Positions 27,437 through 34,551 of a DNA stretch of 61,273 bases are shown piece by piece. Positions within the stretch are counted from its first letter, which is position 1. Each line of letters begins with the position of its first letter. The notes under the pieces are model-generated. The model was not told where the DNA came from, searched no databases, and saw only the letters and a program-made list of their open reading frames with translations. Made by a program: the position numbers and the translations under genes. Source of the DNA: a virus; the IMG/VR virus record IMGVR_UViG_3300033145_000471, positions 1-61,273 of that record. The stretch is one strand, 5' to 3'.

Positions 27437-27671
27437 CGACGAGGAGAAAGAACAGGATACCCGCTCTTGGTGGCGCAAGAAAACAAACTGGGGTTTCGCG
27501 GCTCTGGCGGTCGCCGGTACTCTCGCCGCCATACCCGGTGCGCCTGTAATTGTCACTGTCGGCGCGGTATCGGTGACAACCGCTGTGGTCTCGACGGCAT
27601 TACAGTACATCGGCACGGCGCTCATGGGGTATGGGCTTGCCGACCGTGTAAAGAAAAGGACGGGACAATGA
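27429..27671 (+). CDS. Small membrane protein (holin-like)
   Basis: 80 aa with an acidic start (DDEEKEQD) and two adjacent hydrophobic helices (GFAALAVAGTLAAIPGAPVIV and TTAVVSTALQYIGTALMGYG), then a basic tail. This charge pattern fits a class II holin. Overlaps its neighbours by 8 and 4 bases. Confidence 0.55.
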   Translation: MADDEEKEQDTRSWWRKKTNWGFAALAVAGTLAAIPGAPVIVTVGAVSVTTAVVSTALQYIGTALMGYGLADRVKKRTGQ

Positions 27672-28024
27672 GCGACGAGAACGATATGGGTGTAGTATTC
27701 GAGCCTGATCCGGAATTCACCAAACGGGCGATGTCGGAAGACAGCCACATGACACCCCCGGATGTTATCGCCTTTGAGAAAGTGCTGTCCGAGAAAATGG
27801 CGGTGTTCCTCGAACGTCGTGAGCAGTACGGGTCGCATCTTGAAAATGCAGAGCGGTTTCCATTGGAGGACTTTTGCGGCCTGTATCTCAAATGTACCCG
27901 CTTTATACGCATGTTTGAAAAAGCTACAAGCGGCGGCGGACTGAAAAATATCGATCCCGACACCGTGATTGATTGCAGCAACTACGCTGACATGATATAC
28001 CCGCGATTGGAGGGTGATGGATGA
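27668..28024 (+). CDS. DUF1599-like nucleotide-modification-associated protein
   Basis: 118 aa. FERREQYG-type segment (FLERREQYGSHLEN), then LYLKCTRFIRM, and a closing DPDTVIDCSNYADMIYPRL fit the DUF1599 family found in phages near nucleotide enzymes. Its biochemical role is unknown. ATG 27668 overlaps the previous stop. Confidence 0.6.
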   Translation: MSDENDMGVVFEPDPEFTKRAMSEDSHMTPPDVIAFEKVLSEKMAVFLERREQYGSHLENAERFPLEDFCGLYLKCTRFIRMFEKATSGGGLKNIDPDTVIDCSNYADMIYPRLEGDG

Positions 28025-28335
28025 AGGTCGTATACATAGCAGGCCCCTATCGAAGCAAGGACGGCCCCAATGGAATCTATGAGAACATCCAGCGCGCCCG
28101 CACCGAAGCAATCAAGTGGTGGCGGCAGGGTTACGCCGTAATCTGCCCTCACATGAACACGGCGCTAATGGACGGGGCGTGTGCCGACGAGGTTTGGCTT
28201 GACGGCGATCTTGAACTGATCCGCCGTTGCGATATTGTGGTCATGCTGCCGAGATGGAAAGAATCCGAGGGTGCGACCGCGGAACATAACGAAGCGAGGC
28301 TACATGCCAAAGAAATCATCTACGCAACGCATTAA
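28021..28335 (+). CDS. DUF4406-like nucleoside deoxyribosyltransferase-related protein
   Basis: 104 aa. It opens VVYIAGPYRS and continues NIQRARTEAIKWW, GYAVICPHMNT, then RCDIVVMLPRWKESEGA, the pattern of DUF4406/nucleoside 2-deoxyribosyltransferase-like folds. It may handle modified nucleotides. ATGA overlap with the previous gene; the next gene starts inside its 3' end. Confidence 0.75.
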   Translation: MKVVYIAGPYRSKDGPNGIYENIQRARTEAIKWWRQGYAVICPHMNTALMDGACADEVWLDGDLELIRRCDIVVMLPRWKESEGATAEHNEARLHAKEIIYATH

Positions 28336-29179
28336 CCAAGTTGTCGTAATATCCGACCTCCATGCAGGCTGTCAATTCGGCCTCTGTCCGCCAGACGGCA
28401 TAACGCTTGACGGCGGCGGGCATTATGAGCCGTCAGACCTGCAGAAAAAAGTCTGGCAATGGTGGCTCCTTTTCTGGAACGAATGGGTTCCGAATATGAC
28501 GCGGGGCGAACCGTTCGGGCTGGAGATTAACGGCGATATGATTGACGGCCGTCATCACAACGCCACAACGCAGGTATCGCAGAACATCGCCGATCAAAAG
28601 AACATCGCCCAGGAAATACTCGAGCCGATAGTTGACCGTGTCGCTGATAATGGGGGCGGCAAGGCGCTCTTTGTCGTTCGAGGCACGGAAGCGCACGTCG
28701 GGCAGGCAGGCGAGAACGAGGAAATGCTTGCCGAATCACTCGGAGCGCAACCGGATGCTACAGGCAATTACTCACGGCATGATATGTTTCTCCGGCTCAA
28801 ATCTGATGACGGTTGTCTGATACATTTTAACCATCATATCGGTACGACCGGGCGGACGCATTACGAGACATCGGCGCTCATGGCGGAACTTGGTGAAGCT
28901 CTTGCGGAAGCCGGGCGCTGGGGCGAGCAAGCACCGGATGTGATTGTCCGCTCACACCGTCACCGGCATATCAAGATTGAGGCTCCGGCACAACGGGGGA
29001 TGTGTATCGGAGAGGTCACGCCCGGCTGGCAGTTGAAAACGCCGCTTGTCTATCGCATTCCCGGCGGACGTAATTCCACGCCGCAGTTCGGCGGTATACT
29101 TATACGGCATGGAGACAGGGAATTCTATACCGTGCATTTCGTACGAAACGTACGGCGCACGGCGGAGGTGGCTATCTGA
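28304..29179 (+). CDS. Calcineurin-like metallophosphoesterase
   Basis: 291 aa from ATG 28304. Metal-binding motifs in order: ISDLHAG, INGDMIDG, GTEAH, then HFNHHIG and RSHRHRH. These define the two-metal phosphoesterase family. The substrate is not predictable. It overlaps the DUF4406-like gene by 32 bases and the next gene by one base, as in a co-transcribed cassette. Confidence 0.85.
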   Translation: MPKKSSTQRINQVVVISDLHAGCQFGLCPPDGITLDGGGHYEPSDLQKKVWQWWLLFWNEWVPNMTRGEPFGLEINGDMIDGRHHNATTQVSQNIADQKNIAQEILEPIVDRVADNGGGKALFVVRGTEAHVGQAGENEEMLAESLGAQPDATGNYSRHDMFLRLKSDDGCLIHFNHHIGTTGRTHYETSALMAELGEALAEAGRWGEQAPDVIVRSHRHRHIKIEAPAQRGMCIGEVTPGWQLKTPLVYRIPGGRNSTPQFGGILIRHGDREFYTVHFVRNVRRTAEVAI

Positions 29180-29424
29180 TGGACGATCCAGTTATCACCG
29201 AATCGGAACTGTTCGCTGAAATCGATAAAATCTACAACAAGAACACTACACCGAAACCGTTGTTGACGGACAGGCAGTTTGCCGCGATTGAGTACGCCCG
29301 TTCAAAAAAGCCGCCGATGTCGTGGAGCCAAATTAAGAAAATGATGGAAGAACTTGGGCTTGGCGATCTCCCGGAAACAACGCTTATCGGGAAGTATAAA
29401 CGGGAAAAGGAACGACGGGCATGA
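29179..29424 (+). CDS. Small hypothetical protein, HTH-like
   Basis: 81 aa. LLTDRQFAAIEYARSKKPPMSWSQIKKMMEELGL could form helix-turn-helix-like packing, and the C-terminus is basic (KYKREKERRA). It may bind DNA. Ends just before a non-coding region. Confidence 0.5.
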   Translation: MDDPVITESELFAEIDKIYNKNTTPKPLLTDRQFAAIEYARSKKPPMSWSQIKKMMEELGLGDLPETTLIGKYKREKERRA

Positions 29425-29426
29425 AT

Positions 29427-29760
29427 GGGGGCGACATGGTTTCGACTGCGGCAATGCCCCGGTAAGCGCCTCTGGCTGACTTCGCCGTATCGACTGGTGC
29501 GGAACATGCGGTCGCGCGATAGTGGCCGTGCCGGTCATGCGTAATTCTTACCGGTTCCGCGTTACCGCAGGACGCGCGTTCGAGCCAAACGCCCTCTACA
29601 ATAAAATGAGGTGTCTACCCAGTGTAGGCGCTCTATCGAGGGTTTGGTGGTTGTCCCGGCTTGGCAAAACAACCGCCGCTATTAACTTTCAGATGTCAAG
29701 CAATCCTTGACAGCTCAGGTGTTGCAGAAATTGCACCAACTGAAAAGCCAGACATTTTTA
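29427..29760 (+). ncRNA. Structured RNA candidate with tmRNA-like 5' end
   Basis: The region begins GGGGGCGACATGGTTTCGAC, which is close to the conserved 5' end of tmRNA. GGGGGCG (29427-29433) can pair with CGCCCTC (29590-29596, one G-U). A GTTCGAG T-loop-like string lies at 29579-29585. No convincing tag-peptide frame, T stem or CCA end was found, and an alternative stem (CCAAACGCCCTC with GAGGGTTTGG at 29638-29647) competes. It may be a reduced phage tmRNA-like RNA or a remnant. From 29760 to 29845 I see nothing clear. Confidence 0.3.
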
Positions 29761-29855
29761 ATTGCCATTAATTTGTAACTTCATACCACAACACAACTAC
29801 TGTGTGACATTTTCAGAGACATTCTCAGGGACATTAACGGTTCGTAAGAGAGGTG

Positions 29856-30038
29856 ATGCGATTGCCGATAAGCTTCATTGGTGCGGACGGGAAAACTCAC
29901 ATACTCGAAGACGAAGAACGACAGCAATGCGAAATATTTGATCGCGTGATGGGATACTTCAGGCCGGTATCCGATTGGAACATCGGGAAACGACAGGAGC
30001 ATCGAGATAGAAAGAGGTTCAACAGCAGACAGTTTTAG
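29856..30038 (+). CDS. Small NrdD-C-terminus-like (glycyl-radical-type) protein
   Basis: 60 aa. The second half (CEIFDRVMGYFRPVSDWN, then IGKRQEHRDRKRF) resembles the extreme C-terminus of class III ribonucleotide reductase, where the Gly of R-x-x-GY carries the radical. The usual zinc-binding cysteines are missing apart from one Cys. It could be a GrcA-like spare radical domain or simply a truncated relic. Preceded by AAGAGAGG. Confidence 0.45.
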   Translation: MRLPISFIGADGKTHILEDEERQQCEIFDRVMGYFRPVSDWNIGKRQEHRDRKRFNSRQF

Positions 30039-30057
30039 CGGGTTTGAGCTCAAAACC

Positions 30058-30124
30058 AATAGCGCCCCTGACAGTAAGCGTTGCCGACAATCCGGGTAAC
30101 GACGAACTCAGGGGCTATTTTTTT
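30058..30124 (+). terminator. Rho-independent terminator
   Basis: AATAGCGCCCCTGA (30058-30071) pairs with TCAGGGGCTATT (30108-30119) with a two-base bulge, followed by seven T. An inner CGTTgCCg/CGGgtAACG stem fills the loop. A short palindrome (TTTGAGCTCAAA) lies just upstream. It ends the late/accessory transcript. Confidence 0.85.
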
Positions 30125-30145
30125 GATAAAAAGTGAAAAAAAGAC

Positions 30146-30174
30146 TTGACAAAGCACGTGCGTATGCATATATT
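30146..30174 (+). promoter_or_regulatory. Sigma70-type promoter
   Basis: TTGACA (30146-30151), 17-base spacer, TATATT (30169-30174), immediately after the terminator at 30058-30124. It should drive the 30217 gene independently. Confidence 0.8.
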
Positions 30175-30216
30175 GACTTTCAGCAAGGAGAGAAAACCAA
30201 AAACAAGGAGAAGAAA

Positions 30217-30486
30217 ATGAGGTCGATCAACTTAACCGAATATCGGGAAACTGCGCCAGACGGCGAATGGTATATCGGCACAGCACGTGGAGTGTTTCTT
30301 GTCGCTTGGGTTGATGCCCAATACTGGGTTGGTACGAAAGAAGGAAACGGTGGATTCGGCCAGTCGTTTTGTTGCCACGGAAATGACACGCTGTATTCGA
30401 CTCGCAACGCGGCGCAACAAGCCCACGATGATTACACAAAAAAACTGAACGATTATATGAAATCTTTTGAAACGGCACAATCCTGA
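30217..30486 (+). CDS. Hypothetical protein with own promoter
   Basis: 89 aa from ATG 30217 behind AAGGAG; a longer reading from 30133 would start in the promoter. Aromatic-rich (GEWYIGTARGVFLVAWVDAQYW) with a helical C-terminus. It has its own promoter and a terminator upstream, so it may be expressed in the lysogen. Not recognised. Confidence 0.6.
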   Translation: MRSINLTEYRETAPDGEWYIGTARGVFLVAWVDAQYWVGTKEGNGGFGQSFCCHGNDTLYSTRNAAQQAHDDYTKKLNDYMKSFETAQS

Positions 30487-30644
30487 GGGGCGGGGCGAAA
30501 GCCCTGTTAAAGGACACGGCGAGTCCCAAGTCTCGCCAATCTTTGAAAATCAAATAACGCGCCCCGTGCAAACGAAATCGAAAGTGACGGGACAACAGGA
30601 CGCGCACCCCGGCGGATGTTGTAGAAGTACAGCAAGGAGAAAGA
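30487..30644 (+). other. Structured intergenic stretch with boxA-like string
   Basis: 158 bases without a gene. GGCGAG (30528-30533 area) can pair with CTCGCC shortly after, and a boxA-like CTTTGAAAAT is at 30541-30550. GGGGCGGGGCG at the start can pair with CGCGCCCC near 30558-30566. It may be a leader for 30645-31349. Confidence 0.35.
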
Positions 30645-30860
30645 ATGAAAATATTAAAAGAATTTACTACCATTTATCGCAAAACGGGGAAACACAGAAA
30701 AAAGTGTTCGGTCTGCGGGAGGTTAATAAACGACGGAGACCGGATAGTGGCGCGGTTAATCCAACAAGAAAAGTATTACCCGGTTAAAGGTATTATGAAA
30801 TTCAGCACTTGGAAGTTTATGCATGAGAACGAAGAAGAACCGAAAGGGGAGGGGCAATGA
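30645..30860 (+). CDS. Small zinc-finger-like protein
   Basis: 71 aa. KKCSVCGRLINDGDRIVAR gives a single CxxC; the rest is basic. GCAAGGAGAAAG precedes the ATG. It overlaps the following HTH gene by 4 bases. Unknown role, possibly regulatory. Confidence 0.55.
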   Translation: MKILKEFTTIYRKTGKHRKKCSVCGRLINDGDRIVARLIQQEKYYPVKGIMKFSTWKFMHENEEEPKGEGQ

Positions 30861-31048
30861 AACAACGTGACTGGCCGACGTACATACGGGGCCTGATTGA
30901 AAAGGCGGGTCTCACCCAAGCGCAGTTCGCCCGTGAGATCGGCGTCGATCAGGCAACGGTCACGCGCTGGCTGAACGGATCGACGAAGCCGCGGGCGGGG
31001 CTGACGCAGAGGGCCGTGGTAAATTTTGCCAAAAAGATTGGGGGGTGA
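30857..31048 (+). CDS. XRE-family helix-turn-helix regulator (Cro-like)
   Basis: 63 aa. GLTQAQFAREIGVDQATVTRW is a standard XRE helix-turn-helix with little else. Such minimal proteins act as Cro-like repressors or excision/lysogeny regulators. It lies next to attP and the integrase, on the opposite strand. Confidence 0.75.
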   Translation: MKQRDWPTYIRGLIEKAGLTQAQFAREIGVDQATVTRWLNGSTKPRAGLTQRAVVNFAKKIGG

Positions 31049-31049
31049 C

Positions 31050-31349
31050 ATGAAAAAAGAGAATATCCACATTGTTCATGTTCGGGTAATTAACGGCGAC
31101 GTATATGTATCCTCATTATCCGAGCACCCCAGCCTCAAAGAAGCAAAAGTGGGGAAAATTATCGACCACACCCTTGACTGGCAGGTATGGAGCAAGGTCA
31201 CGGTGCTTGACCTTGCGAAGGTGAAAGACGCCGATGTATACCCGCCGGAGCAGACGGGCTACCTTGTCCCATCGTTCAATCTTTTCCCATCCATCGGCGA
31301 TGGAAAATGTCGATTATCTCCAATGCTCATGGGAATGGTGAATGTTTAA
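31050..31349 (+). CDS. Hypothetical protein next to attP
   Basis: 99 aa from ATG 31050 behind GGGGGTGAC. No recognisable motif (HIVHVRVINGDVYVSS at the start). Its stop codon overlaps the first arm-type repeat. Confidence 0.5.
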   Translation: MKKENIHIVHVRVINGDVYVSSLSEHPSLKEAKVGKIIDHTLDWQVWSKVTVLDLAKVKDADVYPPEQTGYLVPSFNLFPSIGDGKCRLSPMLMGMVNV

Positions 31350-31425
31350 AACGTGACTAAAAACGTGACTAATCCGCTTTGTTCACTAAGTATGTTCAGA
31401 TGAAAACCAGCGCAAAACGTGACTA
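31348..31425 (+). repeat. Direct repeats AAAACGTGACTA, likely integrase arm sites
   Basis: AAAACGTGACTAA occurs at 31348-31360 and 31360-31372, and AAAACGTGACTA at 31414-31425. An inverted TAGTCACG is at 31595-31602 across the end of the integrase gene. Repeats flanking the att core are the usual layout of arm-type integrase sites. Confidence 0.7.
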
Positions 31426-31437
31426 CGGGCACAAAAG

Positions 31438-31458
31438 AGGGGCCGCTGATTGGCCCCT
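31438..31458. terminator. Palindromic hairpin between attP repeats and core
   Basis: AGGGGCC and GGCCCCT form a 7-bp stem with a 7-base loop. A T-rich stretch occurs about 18 bases later on the plus strand. It may separate convergent transcripts. Confidence 0.5.
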
Positions 31459-31485
31459 TGCTGCTTGTAAGTCCTTGTTTTTTAA

Positions 31486-31546
31486 TGGTACCGGGAACGG
31501 GAATCGAACCCGTACAGGCTTTCACCCCCGAGATTTTAAGTCTCAT
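31486..31546 (-). other. attP: attP core: 3' part of tRNA-Leu(UAA)
   Basis: On the minus strand this reads from the anticodon stem (GAGA-CTTAAAA-TCTC, anticodon UAA) through variable arm and T arm (ACGGG-TTCGATT-CCCGT) to the CCA end. The 5' half of the tRNA is absent. A tRNA 3' end beside a tyrosine integrase is the standard attP; integration would restore the host tRNA-Leu gene. Confidence 0.85.
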
Positions 31547-31593
31547 AGAAAGAGTAACAATAACAACGTGATACAGACAGCACGGTCACGCTG

Positions 31594-32643
31594 TTAGTCA
31601 CGAATTGCCCTTTTCCGTGGTAATTTGTGTACCTTTTCTGGGTGGTAATACCCTTCTGTGACGCGAAATGTCGAATGGTCAAGGTAGTTCATCACCTCAA
31701 TAGGGTCGGCGCCTTCGTTCAGGCTGTCGGTCGCGAACGCATGGCGAAGCGTTTTCATCGGCAGGCTGTCGGGCAGACCCGCTTTTCGTCTCCAGCGGAG
31801 AAACGTTTTCGACAGCGTGTCGCGGCGGCAGATGTTGAACGGCTGGTTGCCGCGTTTCGTTTCAATGAAGTAACGAAATTCCTCCTTCACCTCTTCCGGT
31901 ATCTCCTTCCAGCGTTTTCTCTGATCGCTCATTTTTACATTCATTGGGCGAAATAACCCTTTCTCCAAATCCACATCCTTGCGCTCCAGTTCGAGTATTT
32001 CCCGTGCCCGCCGGCCGGTGTATGCCAGAATCTTGAATATCCGGACGGCATCCTGGCTGCGGGCCTCTTTCATCGTCTGCCAGAGGATATCCGCCTGTTC
32101 CCGCGTGATGTTCTCGGTCAGGTAATCCGTTTCCCGCACCCGCTTGAACCGCACGAACGGATTGCGCCCGATGATTTCCTCGTCCACAAGGCGGGAAAAG
32201 ATTGCCTGGAGCATCCGCAACCGGCTGTTGATCGTCGCCGGGCGGACGTTACGGGAAGTGAGATAGGTCTTGTACCCCGGGATGTGGGGGCGCGCTGAAA
32301 TATCGGCAAGGGGGAAGTCGGGGCCGAGATAGCCCGTCAGGTCTTTCAGCGCCTCACAGTACTTCTCGATTGTGGTGCCGTGGAGATGGTCGCGTTCAAG
32401 CCGCAAAGGAATCCACTCGGTAAGCCACGTGAGCGTTTCTCGACCTGGGGCGGGTGTCGGGTCAGGTGCAAGGTTTAAGTGGCTTAAAACGGCTCTTTCG
32501 GCTTCTTCTTTCGTGTAATCCGCGACAGTCAGGCCGATGTATTTACCGGAGCGGCGTATTCGTCCATCCTTGGCATACCATGAGAACCACCAGTAGGGGC
32601 TGTCCTTGCGGCGGTAGACTGTGGGCTTTTTGTTCATAGCCAA
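31594..32643 (-). CDS. int: Tyrosine integrase
   Basis: 349 aa. An N-terminal arm-binding-like segment (VYRRKDSPYWWFSWYAKDG) is followed by a core-binding domain. Catalytic region: YTGRRAREI (Arg212), TLRHAFATD with Arg300 and a Lys in place of the first His, LDHSTF (His323) and GYYHP (Tyr332 likely nucleophile). It should integrate the phage at tRNA-Leu via the adjacent attP. Transcribed leftward from about 32860 together with a tRNA. Confidence 0.95.
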   Translation of the reverse strand: MAMNKKPTVYRRKDSPYWWFSWYAKDGRIRRSGKYIGLTVADYTKEEAERAVLSHLNLAPDPTPAPGRETLTWLTEWIPLRLERDHLHGTTIEKYCEALKDLTGYLGPDFPLADISARPHIPGYKTYLTSRNVRPATINSRLRMLQAIFSRLVDEEIIGRNPFVRFKRVRETDYLTENITREQADILWQTMKEARSQDAVRIFKILAYTGRRAREILELERKDVDLEKGLFRPMNVKMSDQRKRWKEIPEEVKEEFRYFIETKRGNQPFNICRRDTLSKTFLRWRRKAGLPDSLPMKTLRHAFATDSLNEGADPIEVMNYLDHSTFRVTEGYYHPEKVHKLPRKRAIRD

Positions 32644-32671
32644 TCAAGCTCGTGCCAATTCCCCGGCTGTG

Positions 32672-32747
32672 TGGTGCCCCCGACCGGATTCGAACCGATA
32701 GTACAGGCTTAGCGGGCCCATGTTCTATCCAGTTGAACTACGAGGGC
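32672..32747 (-). tRNA. tRNA with unusual anticodon loop (GCT, C33)
   Basis: A full 76-nt cloverleaf with encoded CCA: acceptor GCCCTCG/CGGGGGC, D stem GTTC/GAAC, anticodon stem TGGGC/GCCTG, T arm ATCGG-TTCGAAT-CCGGT. Acceptor and D arm look like tRNA-Arg. The anticodon loop reads CCGCTAA, giving GCT (Ser codons) with C instead of U at position 33, and the variable arm is short. Either a derived tRNA or a decoy. It lies upstream of the integrase in the same transcript. Confidence 0.75.
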
Positions 32748-32848
32748 ACCGAAATAAAAATAGGGGCATGGTTATAAGAACCACACCCCTACGTCTTATA
32801 ATACTGATAAGTCCGAACCCAACAACTGGACTCAGGCCCGCTTTTGAT

Positions 32849-32877
32849 AATATCGGCATAATAATATAAAATGTCAA
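32849..32877 (-). promoter_or_regulatory. Promoter for tRNA and integrase
   Basis: On the minus strand: TTGACA (32877-32872), 17-base spacer, GATATT (32854-32849). AT-rich surroundings (32850-32890). The remaining 32890-32994 shows no gene. Confidence 0.65.
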
Positions 32878-32994
32878 GTAATTATTTGACACCATTCTTT
32901 CTTTCAAGCCAAAGAGAGTATGCCGCAATGCGACGGTTGACTGTCGGTGGGGTGGGGACACGGGCTTATTTCCCTGTCGGCGTGACCGATATAA

Positions 32995-33303
32995 TCATCT
33001 CAATTTATTATGGCAGTGTGGGCAAATAATAGCTTCTCGCCGGATATATTCGGCGCAATAGGGGCACTTGACCATACCACGGCGAAACATGCGGTGCTCG
33101 TATCCTGTTTCATCTCGATCAAGAAGGAGTGAATGCGGCAAAGCGATAATGAACAATAGTGCGCCGTATAACCACCATGTAAGAAAATCGTGCCCCTTGT
33201 TATAGGCGATGCGCGCAGGCAGTAAACCGATAATCACAGCGGAAAACAGTGTGATAAATATATAAACGACAACAACCCATTGAGCAATATTTTGTGCAGC
33301 CAT
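32995..33303 (-). CDS. Membrane protein with zinc ribbon (moron)
   Basis: 102 aa. Two membrane helices (VVVVYIFITLFSAVIIGLLPA and FLTWWLYGALLFIIALPHSLL) and a C-terminal zinc ribbon (CPYCAEYIRREAIICPHC). It lies between integrase and repressor, a typical place for lysogenic conversion or exclusion genes. It starts directly after the lipoprotein gene. Confidence 0.6.
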   Translation of the reverse strand: MAAQNIAQWVVVVYIFITLFSAVIIGLLPARIAYNKGHDFLTWWLYGALLFIIALPHSLLLDRDETGYEHRMFRRGMVKCPYCAEYIRREAIICPHCHNKLR

Positions 33304-33879
33304 TTATTCATCCATTATGATGCGAGCCGTGAAATTGCACTCGACGGTGATTTTTTTACCTTCATCAAAATCAATCCCGTGGAACTCACCCTTTATTGAT
33401 CCGCTTAATGTTTCATCCGTTATTTCATCAATACGGGCTACACCAGAATATATTGTAAACCAAGCCGAGTTTTCGTCACGTTCCGTCGCCTCGCGTGTTG
33501 TTGACGGCCCCCAACTTAATTTAATGTGCGCATCCTCATGACGATTCGTTCTATATTTTGTTTCGTATTGATATTCACCCGGTTCGGTTATTGGCAAATA
33601 TACTATCTGCAAGTATGCGTAGTGTTTGGGGTCGTCGTCAATGATATGAAAGAAATAGTAATCCGGCTTCTTGTCCAGGCGCGCTAATTTTGTCAGCGAT
33701 TCTTTTATGCCCCAATTCCCTATCACGTCCCCGCGCACCTCTATTGTCCCATATGTCGGCGGCGTCGGTGAATCACCAATTAATATTGTGGCGTCGTTTT
33801 TCGAGTTGGTGATTGTTGGCAAATTACAAGACAATGCAGCAAGTACCGCAATTATCAGAAACAGAGATGTTAGCCGCAT
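33304..33879 (-). CDS. Putative lipoprotein (moron)
   Basis: 191 aa. A signal sequence with SLFLIIAVLAALSC is compatible with a lipobox, although the -3 residue is not ideal. The mature part is beta-rich and ends TVECNFTARIIMDE. AT-rich compared with the phage core. Possible superinfection exclusion or host-surface change in lysogens; inferred from position. Confidence 0.6.
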   Translation of the reverse strand: MRLTSLFLIIAVLAALSCNLPTITNSKNDATILIGDSPTPPTYGTIEVRGDVIGNWGIKESLTKLARLDKKPDYYFFHIIDDDPKHYAYLQIVYLPITEPGEYQYETKYRTNRHEDAHIKLSWGPSTTREATERDENSAWFTIYSGVARIDEITDETLSGSIKGEFHGIDFDEGKKITVECNFTARIIMDE

Positions 33880-33984
33880 GGTATTCTAAGCCCCTATGAT
33901 GAATAGTTCATTCGTGCTTGCGAGATTCTTTTCTCCAGTTTACACTAATTCATATGTTATTCAAAATATAATATATTGTTTTTG
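33880..33984. other. AT-rich spacer between repressor and lipoprotein genes
   Basis: 105 bases, strongly AT rich around 33950-33985. A minus-strand promoter for the lipoprotein gene is likely here, but no clear pair of -35 and -10 boxes was found. Confidence 0.3.
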
Positions 33985-34437
33985 TCACCCAGTTCGTATA
34001 TTTTTTTTCGCGTCCCCCGATTCCTCTGCGCAGACGCGGACCAACTCCCGTATAGCTCGCAACTTCTCGCCCCGCACATTTATTAATAGCCCCGCTATTT
34101 CATGCCGTATTTTCTCATCGGAGCGAGCATGTTCCCCGGGCGTACCTGCCGAGATAGTGCCCTGTAACGGTAGATCGCGCGTAGGGTCAAGCTCGTGATC
34201 GCGGACGGATTCAGGTTCAGAAGGAGGCCCCTTATAGAAATCAGATACCGACACGCCCAGCGCACGGGCTATCCTCTTGACCGTCAAGTTCCCCGCATTT
34301 CTATTCCCGGTCATGATTTTAGACATGTATGAAGGGGATATGCCTGCATCACGAGCAAGATCAACTTGTTTATAAGACTTTCCCATATGAGAAGTTTTAT
34401 AGCCAAGCCATTTACTTATTAGTCCTATAATATCCAT
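33985..34437 (-). CDS. Phage repressor (XRE helix-turn-helix)
   Basis: 150 aa. SYKQVDLARDAGISPSYMSKIM is an XRE helix-turn-helix, followed by NLTVKRIARALGVSVSDF. A linker with TISAGTPGE follows, but no S24 peptidase domain or Ser/Lys dyad is evident, so induction may not use RecA-type self-cleavage. It is divergent from the early promoter with operator-like sites between, as for a CI-type lysogeny repressor. Confidence 0.8.
   Translation of the reverse strand: MDIIGLISKWLGYKTSHMGKSYKQVDLARDAGISPSYMSKIMTGNRNAGNLTVKRIARALGVSVSDFYKGPPSEPESVRDHELDPTRDLPLQGTISAGTPGEHARSDEKIRHEIAGLLINVRGEKLRAIRELVRVCAEESGDAKKNIRTG
34385..34401. promoter_or_regulatory. Operator-like site O1
   Basis: ATATGAGAAGTTTTATA, inside the repressor 5' coding region. 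It shares the ATATGAGA-n2-TTTATA layout with 34502-34518. Confidence 0.5.
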
Positions 34438-34440
34438 AGC

Positions 34441-34460
34441 TTATCTCTCTTATGAGAAAT
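34441..34460. promoter_or_regulatory. Operator-like site O2
   Basis: TTATCTCTCTTATGAGAAAT, just upstream of the repressor start. It contains inverted TCTCT/AGAGA-like halves and a TATGAGA match to the other sites. Confidence 0.45.
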
Positions 34461-34486
34461 ATTTTGTATAAATATCAAAATAATTG

Positions 34487-34515
34487 TTGACAAGATAGCG
34501 CATATGAGATATCTT
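34487..34515 (+). promoter_or_regulatory. Rightward early promoter with operator over -10
   Basis: TTGACA (34487-34492), 17-base spacer, TATCTT (34510-34515). The near-palindrome ATATGAGATATCTTATA (34502-34518) covers the -10 box, so the repressor would block this promoter. A leftward promoter overlaps it: TTGTCA, 17 bases, TATACA on the minus strand. Confidence 0.75.
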
Positions 34516-34534
34516 ATACCCCAGATGAACAACA

Positions 34535-34551
34535 GCTCTTTGAAAACTGAA
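34535..34551 (+). promoter_or_regulatory. boxA-like antitermination element
   Basis: GCTCTTTGAAAACTGAA closely resembles boxA of rRNA leaders and phage nut sites, where NusB and S10 bind the nascent RNA. It lies about 15-20 bases after the expected early transcript start and directly before the structured units. Confidence 0.6.

Noticed and set aside
29522-29710. GKTTAAINFQ string resembling a ParA P-loop
   Set aside because: It is 10 residues in a short frame without ribosome site, inside the structured non-coding region; no other ParA motif follows.
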